The notes under the pieces are model-generated. The model had not been told where the DNA came from and ran no database searches. It saw only the letters and a program-made list of their open reading frames with translations. The translations under genes and the position numbers were made by a program. DNA of 64,000 nucleotides from Pleurodeles waltl (taxonomy: Eukaryota > Chordata > Amphibia > Caudata > Salamandridae). Location of the stretch: positions 659,825,717-659,889,716 of the forward strand of contig NC_090446.1 in the NCBI RefSeq assembly GCF_031143425.1, given 5' to 3'. The first letter of the stretch is position 1, and every line of letters starts with the position of its first letter. Shown piece by piece: positions 22,601-33,540 of the stretch.

Positions 22601-23576
22601 AATGTATTCAAAGGTCATCTACTCTTTCCTACTTCTCACGATCCCGCAAAAGCCTTGCAAGATCATAACTCTTTTTGGAAATAAGAATTAACCCTCTACT
22701 CATCAAAGTACTTATCTCTTACACACTTCCTCTAAAATAAAAACAACCACAATATGCATTCCTACTAATGGATTGCTTTGAGAACTCATCTACTCCTATT
22801 TACTAATCGCAATCCTGCAAGAGTCCCGCAAGTAAGGGTGGGCGGCGAGCTCCGCTCCGCTGGTAGATCTAATAGAATTTTTGCCACTCTGTGCTCCACT
22901 TGAAGCGTAGAGCTTGGCCAAAAACTCCACTAGCCCCAGAGTGGAACTCACCACACTAGTTGTTATGGGCCACAAGCTCAGATTGTCTGTGTTTGCACTG
23001 TGTGGACCATAAGTTGTCTGGAGCCCCATTATGTGAAGCTGCTGCTGAGTGGTTGCACCGGTGCCATCTCAAGATTCCCTCCTTTCACTGTCCCCAGCAG
23101 CCCAGGGCCGAGGGAGTATTCTGCCAGTTGGAAGGGGGGATCTGCATTTGGAAAAAAGGAAAGTGCAGTCTGAGCTCCACTTGAAAACAACCTGTCTCCC
23201 CAGAGACCCTGGGAAAGGAGGTGGTGTTATGTGGTACAATGCTGAGGCTAGCAGGGAGAGCTGGAGACTGGGGGAGTATCAGCTGATGAATGGTAGACCT
23301 GCAGCCCCACCAGATAGAGATGTGTGTGGCCTCAGAGAGTGCTGTAGAGCCTAGTGGCAAGCAAGACTAGGCACTTTGTGAAAATACCACACTGTTGGTG
23401 GTCACTGGTTTACTGCTGACTAGTGCTGGGCCCTCAAGAAAGGGCACTCTGAAGATATGTGTAAAAGTGCAGTGGAAGTAATTGCAAGGCTGGTGCAAGA
23501 GAGGCGGTTTTCTTGGCCCTCCGTAATAAGTTTGTGAAGGAGGGCAGTTGGTAAAAGAAAGTGTCCAGGGGAGACT
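22601..23576. other. Unassigned sequence
   Basis: No gene, repeat unit or element end was recognised. The short ORFs show no domain signature and no consistent codon pattern. Confidence 0.5.
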
Positions 23577-23670
23577 TAAGCCCGATCTCAGAAGCGCTAA
23601 GCAGGGTCGGACCGCCTGACCCAACTTAGCACTTCCAAGATCAGGCACATACGCCAGGGTAGTAGCCACT
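23577..23670. repeat. Inverted pair of 5S rRNA-like fragments
   Basis: Plus strand 23580-23612 reads CCCGATCTCAGAAGCGCTAA then GCAGGGTCGG. This matches the 5S rRNA segment containing GGAAGCTAAGCAGGGTCGG, with a short internal deletion. Immediately after, 23615-23668 read in reverse gives GGCTACTACCCTGGCGTATG then TGCCTGATCTTGGAAG and GCTAAGTTGGGTC, again 5S-like from its 5' part. The two arms are inverted copies. Most likely this is a piece of a 5S-derived SINE or a rearranged 5S pseudogene, not a functional gene, because each is incomplete. Confidence 0.6.
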
Positions 23671-24983
23671 ACCAGAATGCATTCCGCTGCATGCAAAACT
23701 CCATGTAAGTCCAGAGAGTTTGGAACCAAGCTCTGCAGAATTCCACAGATTAGAACTCTGTGGGCTCCGCCCCGGCCTATCTGTAAGATCGTAGAAGTAA
23801 GTTAAAAAATGCAATACACATTTATTTTCTTCACAATATTGATCCCTTAGACATCTCCTCTCTACACGTACGTGGTCAGCATGCATTTCTTCTGTCCCCT
23901 TTTATAGATGTTTTTATTTCATTTCCACAACACGTCCAATTTTAAACATTAAACAGTAAAGGGAGCCATTTCTTTTCTAACATTCCAACAGCCAGCCCAC
24001 CAGAGCGCTCACTCTCGCGAGACTCGGAGGAGCCTCTCAGAGCTGTGAGAGCATGAAGGTTCTCTATCAATCACAGGGCTCCATTTTTTATTTTGTGCTC
24101 ATGTAGGAGGCTCGCAGGATGCTTGCGAGCCCAACTGCCAAAATATACAATTATTTTTTACCCTTAATTTCTCAAAAACTACTGAACAGATTTACACCAA
24201 ATCACAAAAACCACAATCTGAAGACCAAAATCAAGCTTCCTGTCCATTTTGGGACCCCCTTTATTCTCAGCCACCGCTTTATGGATGACGTATAGAAATT
24301 GGGACTCTAGTTGGCAGAGGTTTGCACTCTGTTCAAGTCCACAATCCAAGTCAGGGCAAATAAGATACACACTAATACTTTACTTGTGCTCACCCTTGAC
24401 TCAGAGTAGTCAGGCTACATTTTTGATCAAAATTGTTATTCCAAATATTACATTGATATTATCAATGATGTTATTAAAGATGTCATGCATGTCGTGATTT
24501 GTACGGTAATTATCAGTGCAGGGCGAGGGTGTTAGTTATAGTTACCTTAGGGCACGAGTTTTGTCACTTGAGATAAATAGAACTATAATTATAAATATAA
24601 CTGGGAATTTCTATGTTTTTGTATGAATAAATTCAGAACCTAACTATAATGTCCCTGTAAACTTTGTTTTTTCAAGTGAATTTCTCTGTTTTTTAAAATT
24701 CTATTTCCTACCTATAACGTCCATGTAACCTTTGTTTTTTTCAGTTAATTTCTATTGTTTTTTTACTGCAAAGTGTTTTTATTTATTAGCGGTTAATCCA
24801 ACCACCACCACACATGACCTTAGGCTGTTGCACTGGTGGTTGGCCACATGGTCTGGCCTGTGTCCAACCCCAAATAATCACACAACCTTGCGCCTCACAT
24901 GGCAGTCGGCTATGCATGGTGGGGTTGGTCACAGAGCCTGGCCTGGGCCAGGCCCTGCAGCCAAACCACCTAACCATCCAACC

Positions 24984-24985
<2 letters not shown>
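23671..24985. other. Unassigned sequence with fragments of two local repeat families
   Basis: 24165-24300 carries the TTTCTCAAAAACTACTGAACAG phrase of the fold-back family (compare 5370 and 17640). 24410-24770 carries the right half of the hairpin MITE (TTCAGAACCTAACTATAATG, TCCCTGTAA). The remainder shows nothing recognised. Confidence 0.5.

Positions 24986-25020
<35 letters not shown>
24986..25020. repeat. (GA)n microsatellite
   Basis: Pure GA dinucleotide tract at the exact point where the 5' LTR of the retrotransposon starts to match its 3' LTR, so it marks the LTR truncation junction. Confidence 0.95.
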
Positions 25021-25025
<5 letters not shown>

Positions 25026-25224
25026 GTAGTGTTTTCACTAGATTACTGTGTGTGTTAGTAAAAAATACTTTACACATTGCCTTTGAGATAAGCCTGATTG
25101 CTTGTGCCAAGCTACCAAGAGGGTGAGCAGGGGTTGTCTTAGGAGTGTAACTCCCTTATTCTGACTAGAGTGAGGGTGGACAGAGTGCAAACTGACTGCC
25201 AACCAGAGACCCCATTTCTAACAT
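25021..25224 (+). repeat. 5' LTR, 3'-terminal fragment
   Basis: Matches 32565-32760 base for base over most of its length (TTTACACATTGCCTTTGAGA, GCAAACTGACTGCCAACCAG). Both end ...ACCCCATTT-TAACA. The upstream part of this LTR is missing, replaced by the (GA)n tract. Confidence 0.8.
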
Positions 25225-25453
25225 TAGTGATCAGCGGTGAGGATTGGACTTGTATTTGTACTTGACATATAGTGGTTAGGTGTACACTCCTGTTTTCATT
25301 GCAGACCATTACGTGACCACATACTACTTGTTTTTGCTTTTTCTCTTTTTGGACTGTTCTGCTTCTATTATTTTGTGATTTTTGATTTTTGAACTTGTCT
25401 TGGGAGCACTCTGTTCTTTTTGGAACTTTGCATTTTGAGTGAACCTTACCAAA

Positions 25454-26720
25454 ATGTCTCAATCTGGGAATGCAGCAACTGTTTCTACGAAGACTGTTTT
25501 TGAGTTGGAGAAACTGGAGGAGTGCACAGTTGCTCAACCAAAGCAGTTTTAGCCAGAAAGGAGGGGCTGCAAAAGGCATTGAGGGCCTGGGTGGCAGCCA
25601 AGGAGGCTGGGGAGCACACAGAGGAGGGGGAGGATGAGAGTGAGGAGGTGTAGAGTATTCATAATGCACTAGTGGATACATCTCTTCTGCCTGGGGAGAG
25701 GGTCTCCAGGGCAGGTAGCAGTGTATCATTCAAGGGTCTGACTCCTGAAGAGTTGCAGGACAGACAGGGAGAGCGAATTCACCAGTTGGAGTTAGAGAAG
25801 CTTAAAAAGTAGAAAGAAGAGAGAAGGTTGGCCAAAGAAGAGAAAAAGATGTTCCTGGCTTAGGAGCTCAGTCTAAGGGAACTGGATCAGAGGAGCTAGT
25901 CTAGCAGAGATGGTGGCAGCAATACCTTAGTGCAGCCTGAGAGGAGGGTACACATTCCAAATGACTTAGTAAGGATTTCAAGAGGGAGGATGGCATCTAT
26001 CTGTAGTTCATGGGGTATGAGTCAGTTCTCCACATGAACATGGTCTCTGAAGCACATTGGGGGTGGGTCTGTGAAAGCACTTTGAGATAGAAGGGAGGGA
26101 CACTCTGACATCCTTAGGGGATCCTCAGGAACACACCTATTCTAGTATGAAGGATGCCCTTCTAACAAGATATGTTCTCACCCCTTAGCAATACAAGAAA
26201 AAGTTTAGGTCCTATAAGAAGAAGGATTCTCAAACTTGGTTGGAGTGTATAGGCTCTTTTTTGCAGGTCACTGGATGGTTGAGTGAAGGGCAGTTAGATA
26301 ACATCTTATGAGGGGCTTTACAACTTAATTGGTTGGGAGCACTTGTATAGTCTTTGTTTTTCAGAGCTGCACCAGCACCTAATCGACAGCAAGCTGACTG
26401 ACCCCAGGAAGCTTGCGCATGAAGAGGGCTATTGGGAGAGCACCCAGGTCCAAAGGAGGTATGGGAGACCTCGCCAAGGGTAGACAGTGTCCCTCTCTGA
26501 AGAATAAGGGGGGAAAGGTAAACAGGGGAAGTTCTCTAAAGGGCCCCAACCTAGTTCCTAGGGTAAGGATTCCCAGCCCCCAGTTGAGAAGAAGCCCTGG
26601 TTTTCTAAAGGGAAACCTGCAGAGGGGGGTCCCTGCAAGTGTTATGCATGTGACCAGGTGGGTCATGTGAGGGGGGATCCCAAATGTCCCAAGTGGACAC
26701 GGGCACTAACTGGTCCTCAG
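25454..26720 (+). pseudogene. gag-like remnant of the Gmr1-like element
   Basis: Starts with ATG at 25454 (MSQSGNAATVSTKTVFELEK) and is soon interrupted by stops. A Glu/Lys/Leu-rich coiled-coil region (LELEKLKK, RLAKEEKKMFLA, LSLRELDQRS) lies at about 25790-25890. A Cys-Cys-His-Cys knuckle (CYACDQVGHVRGDPKC, about 26644-26691) is typical of the nucleocapsid end, with a longer than usual His-Cys spacing. It would bind element RNA in the particle. At least a dozen in-frame stops are present. Confidence 0.6.
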
Positions 26721-26859
26721 TCACAGGGTTTGGCCAGTGTAGCGCTTGGGGAGGAGTTGGTTCTAGGTGGGTGGGAGCCAGCTGAGATGACCCTTGTCTC
26801 ACTAGATGACAGTGAGATGGCCCAGAGAACCATTGTGCCTGAGAATACTAAGAAGTACA

Positions 26860-27416
26860 TGCAGTGGGTGACCATCAATGGATAGAGGGTGGAGGTATGA
26901 GAGACACCAGAGGCAGTGTGACTTCTGTGAGAAATGACCTGGTGTCTGAAGAGCAGATAGTTCCTCATGTACTTCACCATGTAGTTGCAGTAGACAACTC
27001 AGAGCACCTGTGCAGAGTGGTGCAGGTTCCCTTTGAATGGGGGGGGGGGGGTCTCAGGAGCCTTGAGAGTAGCTATGAGTCCAATCATGCCTGTAGATTG
27101 TCAGCTTGGCAATGGCCTGGAGGATTCCCCTTGGAAGGAGGATGAATGCAGGTCTCACTTGGAGATGTTGGGTCTGCCTGGGTGTGTGTGTGTGTGTCCA
27201 CCCTGTCAATGCCAGCCCATCACTGTGATCAGGAGACCCCGGAGCCTGAAAGAGTGGCACAGGTGTCTGCCAAAAAGAGGAAGGGCAAGGGCTGCTGGAA
27301 ACCCACTTCAGAAGTTCCCATGGTCCGGGAGGAGGAAGAACCTTTAGGGGATGCCCCAGAGCCTACAGAGGAACAGGTGGCTGAGCTGGGGGAGGTTCCT
27401 GAGCTGACTCAGTGAC
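26860..27416 (+). pseudogene. Protease-like region and linker of the Gmr1-like element
   Basis: Frames around 26860-27000 read VTING and RDTRGSVTSVRNDLVSEEQ, the position and shape of a retropepsin active site. The usual Asp-Thr/Ser-Gly is disturbed to DTRG. PFEWGGG...SGALRVAMSPIMPVDCQLGN follows, with the frame lost at a ten-G run (27041-27050). 27146-27416 is an open, Glu/Pro-rich linker leading to the integrase. Confidence 0.5.
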
Positions 27417-27483
27417 AGGAGGAAGGGGACTCACCAGGGAAGCATTCTGTGGGGCATAGAGGACATGCCCTACTCTTGAGGGT

Positions 27484-28760
27484 TTGCGGCGGCAGGCTGC
27501 AGACCAGGTGTCTGGCACGGAGTATGGATCACACTTGATTTACTGGGAGGAAGGCCTCTTAAATAGTGAGCCTAAGGTTGCAGAGTTTGGATCAGCCTAT
27601 GTGCTGGTGGTACCCCTGTGCTTCAGAGCCTTCCTACTAGGTCTGGTTCACATTGTGCCTTTAGCTGGACATTTGGGACAGGACAAGAACTTTGAACGAC
27701 TTGTCTCCCACCTTTACTGGCCCCAAATGCACAGGCACTCAGATGCACACTGTAGGTCTTGCCAAACTTGTCAGGCAAGTGGCAAGAGTGGGGGGAAATG
27801 TAAAAGTCCCCTCCAACCTTTTCCTGTGGTTAGCACCCCCTTTGAAAGAGTTGGTATTGACATTGTGAGGCCTCTGGATCCCATGACAGCCCTGGGCAAA
27901 TGGTTTATCCTGGTCTTGGTGATCACGCCACATGGTACCCAGAAGCCATTTATTTGAGGTCAATCACCTCCCCTGCGGTGGGACGTGCATTGATGGGGTT
28001 TTTACCCACATGGGGTTTCTCAAGGTGGTGGTATCTGATGGGGTATCAACTTCATATCAACATCTATGAAGTCTCTGTGGAAGGAGTGTGGTGTGACATA
28101 TAAGTTCACCACTTCTTACCACAACCAAAGTAATGGTCTGGTTGAGAGATTCAGCTGCGCCTTGAAGAACATGATCATGGGCCTCTCAGAACCCTTGAGG
28201 CGTAAGTGGAACATCCTCTTGCCATGCCTTCTGTTAGCCTACAGGGAGGTGCCTCAAAAGGGTCTTGGATTTAGCCCTTTTGAGTTGCTGTATGGCCACC
28301 CTGTTAGGGGACGTTTGAGTGTGGTTAGGGAAGCCTTGGGGAAAGCCTGAGTGTGGTTAGGGAAGCCTTGGGGAAAGCCTCCAGTATGCCCCACAGGATG
28401 TATTCAGTTAAGTGCTGGCTTTTAGAAGCCAGACAGCCCGCTTCAGGAAGCTCACCCAAGAGAACCTGGAAGCAACCCAGGAAAATATGAAGCGCTGGTA
28501 TGACCAGAATGCCACTCTAGTTGAGTTTCATACTGGCCAGAAAGTATGGGTGATGGGCCAATTGGAACCTTCAGGATAAGTGGACTGGGCCTTTTGAGGT
28601 GGTAGAGTGCAAGAGTGATGTCCCAAACCTGGTGAACTTGTGGACTCCCAGGAACCCTTTGAGAGTCCTACAAATGAACCGCTTCAAGCCTCATTTTGAG
28701 AGGACAGAGGTGACAATGTTCCTAGCAACAAATGGGGTAGAGGAATAGAGTGAGCCTCTT
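27484..28760 (+). pseudogene. Integrase of the Gmr1-like element
   Basis: An N-terminal zinc-binding domain spans about 27650-27775 (PLAGHLGQDKNF...FERLVSHLYWPQMH...CRSCQTC). Catalytic residues follow: Asp in VGIDIV (27859-27861), Asp in VVSD (28037-28039), and Glu in NGLVERF (28144-28146) about 35 residues later. An ELLYGHPVRG block closes the core near 28315. The C-terminal GPF module (DKWTGPFEVVE, about 28574-28605) and the MNRFKPHFERTEV tail follow. The enzyme would join element DNA to the chromosome. Frame breaks near 27925 and 27990 and a stop near 28070 inactivate it; a short duplication of GAGTGTGGTTAGGGAAGCC occurs at about 28317-28370. Confidence 0.75.
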
Positions 28761-28885
28761 CCTGACATCCTGTATGCTAAGGAGAAAGATGGGTCTGTGA
28801 AGTGGATGAACCTCTCCCCATCACTGACCCCAGAGTTGGGAAAATATGCCTTTCTATTTTCCTTGAACTCAGGGGTCACTCATCT

Positions 28886-29455
28886 GTGAACACATGATGT
28901 GGACACTGGGAACAGTCCTCCTGTAAAACATAAGGTTTTCAGAGTGACTGAAAAGATTAGGGCTAACATCAAGGAGGATGTGTCCAAGATGTTAGTGTAG
29001 GGGTTATTGAGTTTTAAAGTAGCCCTTGGGCCAGCCCTGTGGTCTTGGTCCGAAAAGCTGCTGCTCCTGGTGCCACTCCAGATCTCTGTGTGGATTACCG
29101 GGGACTCAATGCAGTCACTAAAACTGATGTGCATCCCATTCCCGAGCTGATGAGTTAATTGATCTGTTTGGCGCTGCCAAATATCTAAGTACATTTGATC
29201 TGACCTCTGGATATTGTCAGATAATGCTCTGACTGAGGGGGCTAAAGAGAGGTCTGCATTTTCCACCCTAGATGGGCACTACAAGTTTATGGTGATGCTC
29301 TTTGGGATGAATAATGCCCCTGTCACCTTTCAGAGGCTGGTTAAACAGGTGTTCAACTCTACTTGCGAACAACACTTGCAGCACCTCTGAAATGTGTTGG
29401 AGGCCCTGCAGAAAGCAGGCAAGTGCCAAATAGGGCAGGGTTCAGTGGTGGGGAT
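28886..29455 (+). pseudogene. Reverse transcriptase of the Gmr1-like element, catalytic box deleted
   Basis: HDVDTGNSPPVKHKVFRVTE (about 28893-28950) is the usual start of a Ty3/gypsy RT and follows the integrase tail after about 130 bases on the same strand. CVDYRGLNAVTKTDVHPIP (29088-29145), KYLSTFDLTSGYCQIML (29179-29230) and FSTLDGHYKFMVMLFGMNNA (29260-29320) follow; the Asp of FDL is one of the three metal ligands. Between VKQVFNST (to about 29365) and EQHLQHL the segment that should hold the Tyr-X-Asp-Asp box is missing, so the active site is incomplete. No RNase H was recognised downstream. Confidence 0.75.
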
Positions 29456-30604
29456 TCCCTGTCTGGGTCAAACTGACAGTTGGGCTGTTACTGAATCTCC
29501 TCTAGACAGTGACACAAAGGGAGCTGGGGTGTAGCCTGCATATCCTGATGAGCCACCTGGGCTGGAGTAGACAGAGGCGTGGTGACTTACTCCTAAATGA
29601 GTTGTGCCTGCCCTCACACAATGCAGTCTCCAACCCTCAGGTGTGTGTGTGGGGCGTGGCCTGGGCAAGGTAGGATCCTGTGAACAATAGAGACTTTCCT
29701 TTGATGATTGCCTACTTCAAAGACAGAAAGGGGTATAAGTCTTGGACCTAAAACCCCAGAAGTTAGATCACTTCTGGATTCAAGAGGAATCTCTGCCAAG
29801 GAGAAGAGCTAAAGAGCTGAGGAGAAGTGCTGACCCTACCTGTGACAGTGCTTTGTTGGGCTATCCTGCAGTTGCTGTTTTTGCCTGTGAAAGGGGACAA
29901 AGACTGGACTTTGTTGTGCATTCCTGCTTGAAAATAATCTCTAAGGGCTTAGACTGAGCTTGCCTTCCGTTTTGAAGTATTAGGGCCATCAAAGACGTCC
30001 TCTGCCAGCACCAGGACTCTGCTGTGACTCCTGCCCTGCTAATTGGTGCCCTATCCAGTCCCTGGGCTCTTGAGAGGTGCTGTTGGCAGTACAAGGACTG
30101 AAATCCATGCACAGAACACTGTGCAGGGAAATTTTTGACACACTACCTGCAACATGGCTGAAAAATGGCACGCCACCACCTCGCGGCTGACACCGACATC
30201 CCACCTGCACCAAGGCTGGGAAATGGACACATTGTGGCTGGAGAAACGAAGCAACAACTGCTTGCAGCAGCTGATAATGATGCAAACCCCACAAAGCGTG
30301 GTTTTCTAACACTGTGTGACTGGATTTCTCACCTATCGTCGCTGGGCATCAGTCATCGTGAACCTGCGTGGATTCAAGGTGACCTGCCTGGAAATCGATG
30401 TATTGCTCTCTTACGAGAGAGAAAAATGACGCATCGCCTACCTGACCAGAGAAGAAACAACACATGGCCTCACTTGCGAGTAAGGAATCAACGCATTTCT
30501 GACTTTTCCAATGCACGCTCACCTGTGTGGCTTTATGTTTGACGCAAGCTAGGTATTTTGTGTAAAATCAGCGTTGCCCTGTTTTCTATGGAGTAAGACT
30601 CTTA

Positions 30605-31519
30605 GGGCCATATTTATACTTTTTAACGCAAAACTGCGCTAACGCAGTTTTGCGCCAAAAAAATTTGCGCCGGCTAACGCCATTCTGAAGCGCCATGCGG
30701 GCGCCGTATTTATTGAATGGCGTTAGCCGGCGTTAGTCGACCGGCGCTGCCTGGTGTGCGTGAAAAAAAAACACGTACACCAGGCAGCGCCGGCGTAGGG
30801 AAAAATGGCGTTTGGCCGTCCAAAAATGGGGCAAGTCAGGCTGAGGCAAAAAAATCGTCTTAACCCGATTTGCGCCATTTTTTTTTGGCGCCCAGATGCC
30901 ATTAACATGACTCCTGTCTTAGCAAAGACAGGAGTCATGCCCCCTTGCCCAATGGCCATGCCCAGGGGACTTCTGTCCCCTGGGCATGGTCATTGGGCAC
31001 AGTGGCATGTAGAGGGGCACAAATCAGGCCCCCCTATGCCACAATTTTTTTTTTTTTTTAAACTTACCACAACTTACCTTTTCTTCCCTGGGATGGGTCC
31101 CTCCTGCCTTGGGTGTCCTCCTGGGGTGGGCAAGGGTGGCAGGGGGTGTCCCTGGGGGCATGGGAGGGAACCTCTGTGCTCATTCTGAGCCCACAGGTCC
31201 CTTAACGCCTGCCCTGACCCAGGCACTAAAATCCGGCGCAAATGCAGGTTTTTTAGTCCCGCCCACTCCCGGGCGTCATTTTTGCCCGGGAGTATAAATC
31301 CGACGCAATAACATCAGAGTCATTTTTTAAGACGGGAACGCCTACCTTGCATATCATTAACGCAAGGAAGGTGTTCACGCAAAAAAATGACGCTAACTCC
31401 ATGAACTTTGGCGCTAGACGTGTCTAACGCCAAAGTATAAATATGGAGTTAGTTTTGCGTCGAATTTGCGTCGAAAAAAACGACGCAAATTCGGCGCAAA
31501 CGGAGTATAAATATGCCCC
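30605..31519 (+). mobile_element. Non-autonomous TIR element, unit 1 of a tandem dimer
   Basis: Begins GGGCCATATTTATACT and ends AGTATAAATATGCCCC, an inverted pair. The flank is TTA at 30602-30604. It contains nested palindromes (TGACTCCTGTCTTAGCAAAG with its inverse; TGCCCAGGGGAC with GTCCCCTGGGCA). There is no transposase. Confidence 0.85.
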
Positions 31520-31521
31520 TT

Positions 31522-32447
31522 GGCCCGTATTTATACTTTTTGACGCTAAACTGCGCTAACGCAGTTTAGCGTCAAAAAGTTTAGCGCCGGCTAACGCCAT
31601 TCTGAAGCGCCATGCGGGCGCCGTATTTATTGAATGGCGTTAGCCGGCGCTAGCAGACCGGCACTGCCTGGTGTGCGTGGAAAAAAACCACGTACACCAG
31701 GCAGCGCCGGCATTGGGGAAAATGGCGTTAGGGCGTCTTAAAAATGCTGCAAGTCAGGTTGACGCTAAAAAATCGCCTCCACCCGATTTGCGCCATTTTT
31801 AACGACGCCCAGACGCCATTTACATGACTCCTGTCTTAGTAAAGACAGGAGTCATGCCCCCTTGCCCAATGGCCATGCCCAGGGGACTTATGTCCCCTGG
31901 GCATGGTCATTGGGCATTGAGGCATGTAGGGGGGCACAAATCAGGCCCCCCTATGCCAAAAAAATATATAAAAAAAATAAAAAATTATACTTACCTGAAC
32001 TTACCTGAATGTCCCTGGGATGGGTCCCTCCATCCTTGGGTGTCCTCCTGGGGTGGGCAAGGGTGGCAGGGGGGGTCCCTGGGGGCATGGGAGGGCAGCT
32101 GTGGGCTCATTTTGAGCCCACAGGTCCCTTAACGCCTGCCCTGACCCAGGCGTTAAAAAGAGGCGCAAATGCGGGGTTTTTTGCCCCGCCTACTCCTGGG
32201 CGTGATTTTTGCCCGGGAGTATAAATACGACGCATTTGTGTCGCAGTCATTTTTTCGGACGGGAACGCCTACCTTGCATCTCATTAACGCAAGGAAGGCG
32301 TTCACGCAAAAAAATTACGCTCTTTCCTCATACTTTGGCGCTAGACGTGTCTAACGCCAAAGTATAAATATGGCGTTAGTTTTGCGCCGAATTTGCGTCG
32401 AAAAAAATGATGCTAATTCGGCGCAAACGGAGTATAAATATGCCCCC
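31522..32447 (+). mobile_element. Non-autonomous TIR element, unit 2 of a tandem dimer
   Basis: Same structure as the preceding unit, same orientation, starting GGCCCGTATTTATACT and ending AGTATAAATATGCCCCC, followed by TTA (32448-32450). Only two or three bases separate the units. The dimer as a whole is flanked by TTA on both sides, the signature of a TWA-type insertion. Confidence 0.85.
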
Positions 32448-33260
32448 TTATTCTTTTGAAAATTGATATTTGACTTGTGTATGTTGGACTTTTGTCATTG
32501 TGGTCTTGTTTGAATTAGGTAAATATTACCTATTTTGCCTAACTGTTGTTGTGTCCATTTTGTAGTGTTTTATTGGATTACTGCGTGTGTTGGTTCAAAT
32601 ACTTTACACATTGCCTTTGAGATAAGTCTGACTGCTTGTGTCAAGCTACCAAGGAGGTGAGCAGGGGTTGTCGTAGGAGTGTAACTCCCTTATCCTGACT
32701 AGAGTGAGGGTCCCTGCTTGGAGTGCAAACTGACTGCCAACCAGACACCCCATTTTAACAAGCGCCAATCTGGGCATCTGGGCGCATTCATCCGGGGCTA
32801 AGCCAAAATTTGAGGCATACCACAATGGAGCCCTGCTTGGCTACAGTGAGCGGGAGGCCTCGGTCCAATTTTTACCTTCAGACTTAGAGTTTGGCTGTCT
32901 TTTAGCAAGACCACCACTGTGGCGGCCGCCAAGAGACCGCCATGTTGGCAGTCATCCGATTGCCGTTTTAGAACCCACACCATGAAGACCGCCAAAAAAC
33001 AGCCAAAATTACTAAACCACCAGGACGCTGGAGGGCGGGAAAGAGGCAGTTCCACCACCAGTCTTGCTAACCTGACACACATCCACCCACCAAATTACGA
33101 CCTACAAATCACCACAGCGGTTCTTCCATGGCAGAAAAACATTGGCGGTGCGAGCCGCTGTGGTCAGAAACCACCACTGACAGGACACAACACCAAATTG
33201 GACAGTTTGAATACCCCACACCTCACACACATCCACTCACTTGACACACATGCACACCAC

Positions 33261-33270
33261 TATATAAAAC
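33261..33270 (+). promoter_or_regulatory. Candidate TATA box of Myb-1, copy D
   Basis: CTATATAAAACACCCC lies about 280 bases upstream of the Myb-1 ATG (33541). Copy C has CATTATAAAACACACA in the equivalent place on the other strand (about 54083-54096), so the box is conserved between diverged copies. Confidence 0.45.
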
Positions 33271-33540
33271 ACCCCACTCAACCCTCAATCCTTTGCAACA
33301 CATCCACAATACTGAGAAACAAAGAGCAGGACGTACAAAGAGAAAGCAACCTGACACTATAGGCACACACATCACATTCATCTCACACCAACTAAACGAA
33401 CACAATACACACATAACGAGCACACACATTCCATGACAACCATCCATCCCTCACAATGCACCACCCACACCCCATAAATCACCCAACACTATAACCTTTC
33501 ATACAACACACACCCCCACACAGTCAACACAATTACGACC

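Larger units (their letters stand above)
25021..32760 (+). mobile_element. Gmr1-like Ty3/gypsy LTR retrotransposon, defective
   Basis: Order on the plus strand: truncated 5' LTR (25021-25224), gag remnant with a zinc knuckle, protease-like region, integrase, integrase C-terminal region running directly into reverse transcriptase, then 3' region and 3' LTR ending 32760. Integrase before reverse transcriptase is the Ty1/copia order, yet the protein sequences are of Ty3/gypsy type; this combination defines the Gmr1-like group known from fish and other deuterostomes. Many stops and frameshifts, a missing RT catalytic box and no RNase H make it dead. The 3' LTR is interrupted by 30605-32447. Confidence 0.75.
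29456..32760 (+). repeat. 3' region and 3' LTR of the Gmr1-like element, interrupted
   Basis: The LTR 3' end is fixed at 32760 by its match to the 5' LTR fragment. Its 5' limit could not be placed because the 5' LTR is truncated; it lies somewhere in 29456-30000. The TIR-element dimer at 30605-32447 splits the LTR; removing it joins TTA to TTA. No host gene lies here; ORFs at 29614-30542 are chance frames. Confidence 0.6.

Noticed and set aside
25139..25729. 196-residue minus-strand ORF over the retrotransposon 5' region
   Set aside because: Antisense to the LTR end and gag; no domain and no conservation argument.
30165..30542. 125-residue plus-strand ORF in the 3' LTR region
   Set aside because: Chance frame in LTR sequence interrupted immediately afterwards by the TIR element dimer.
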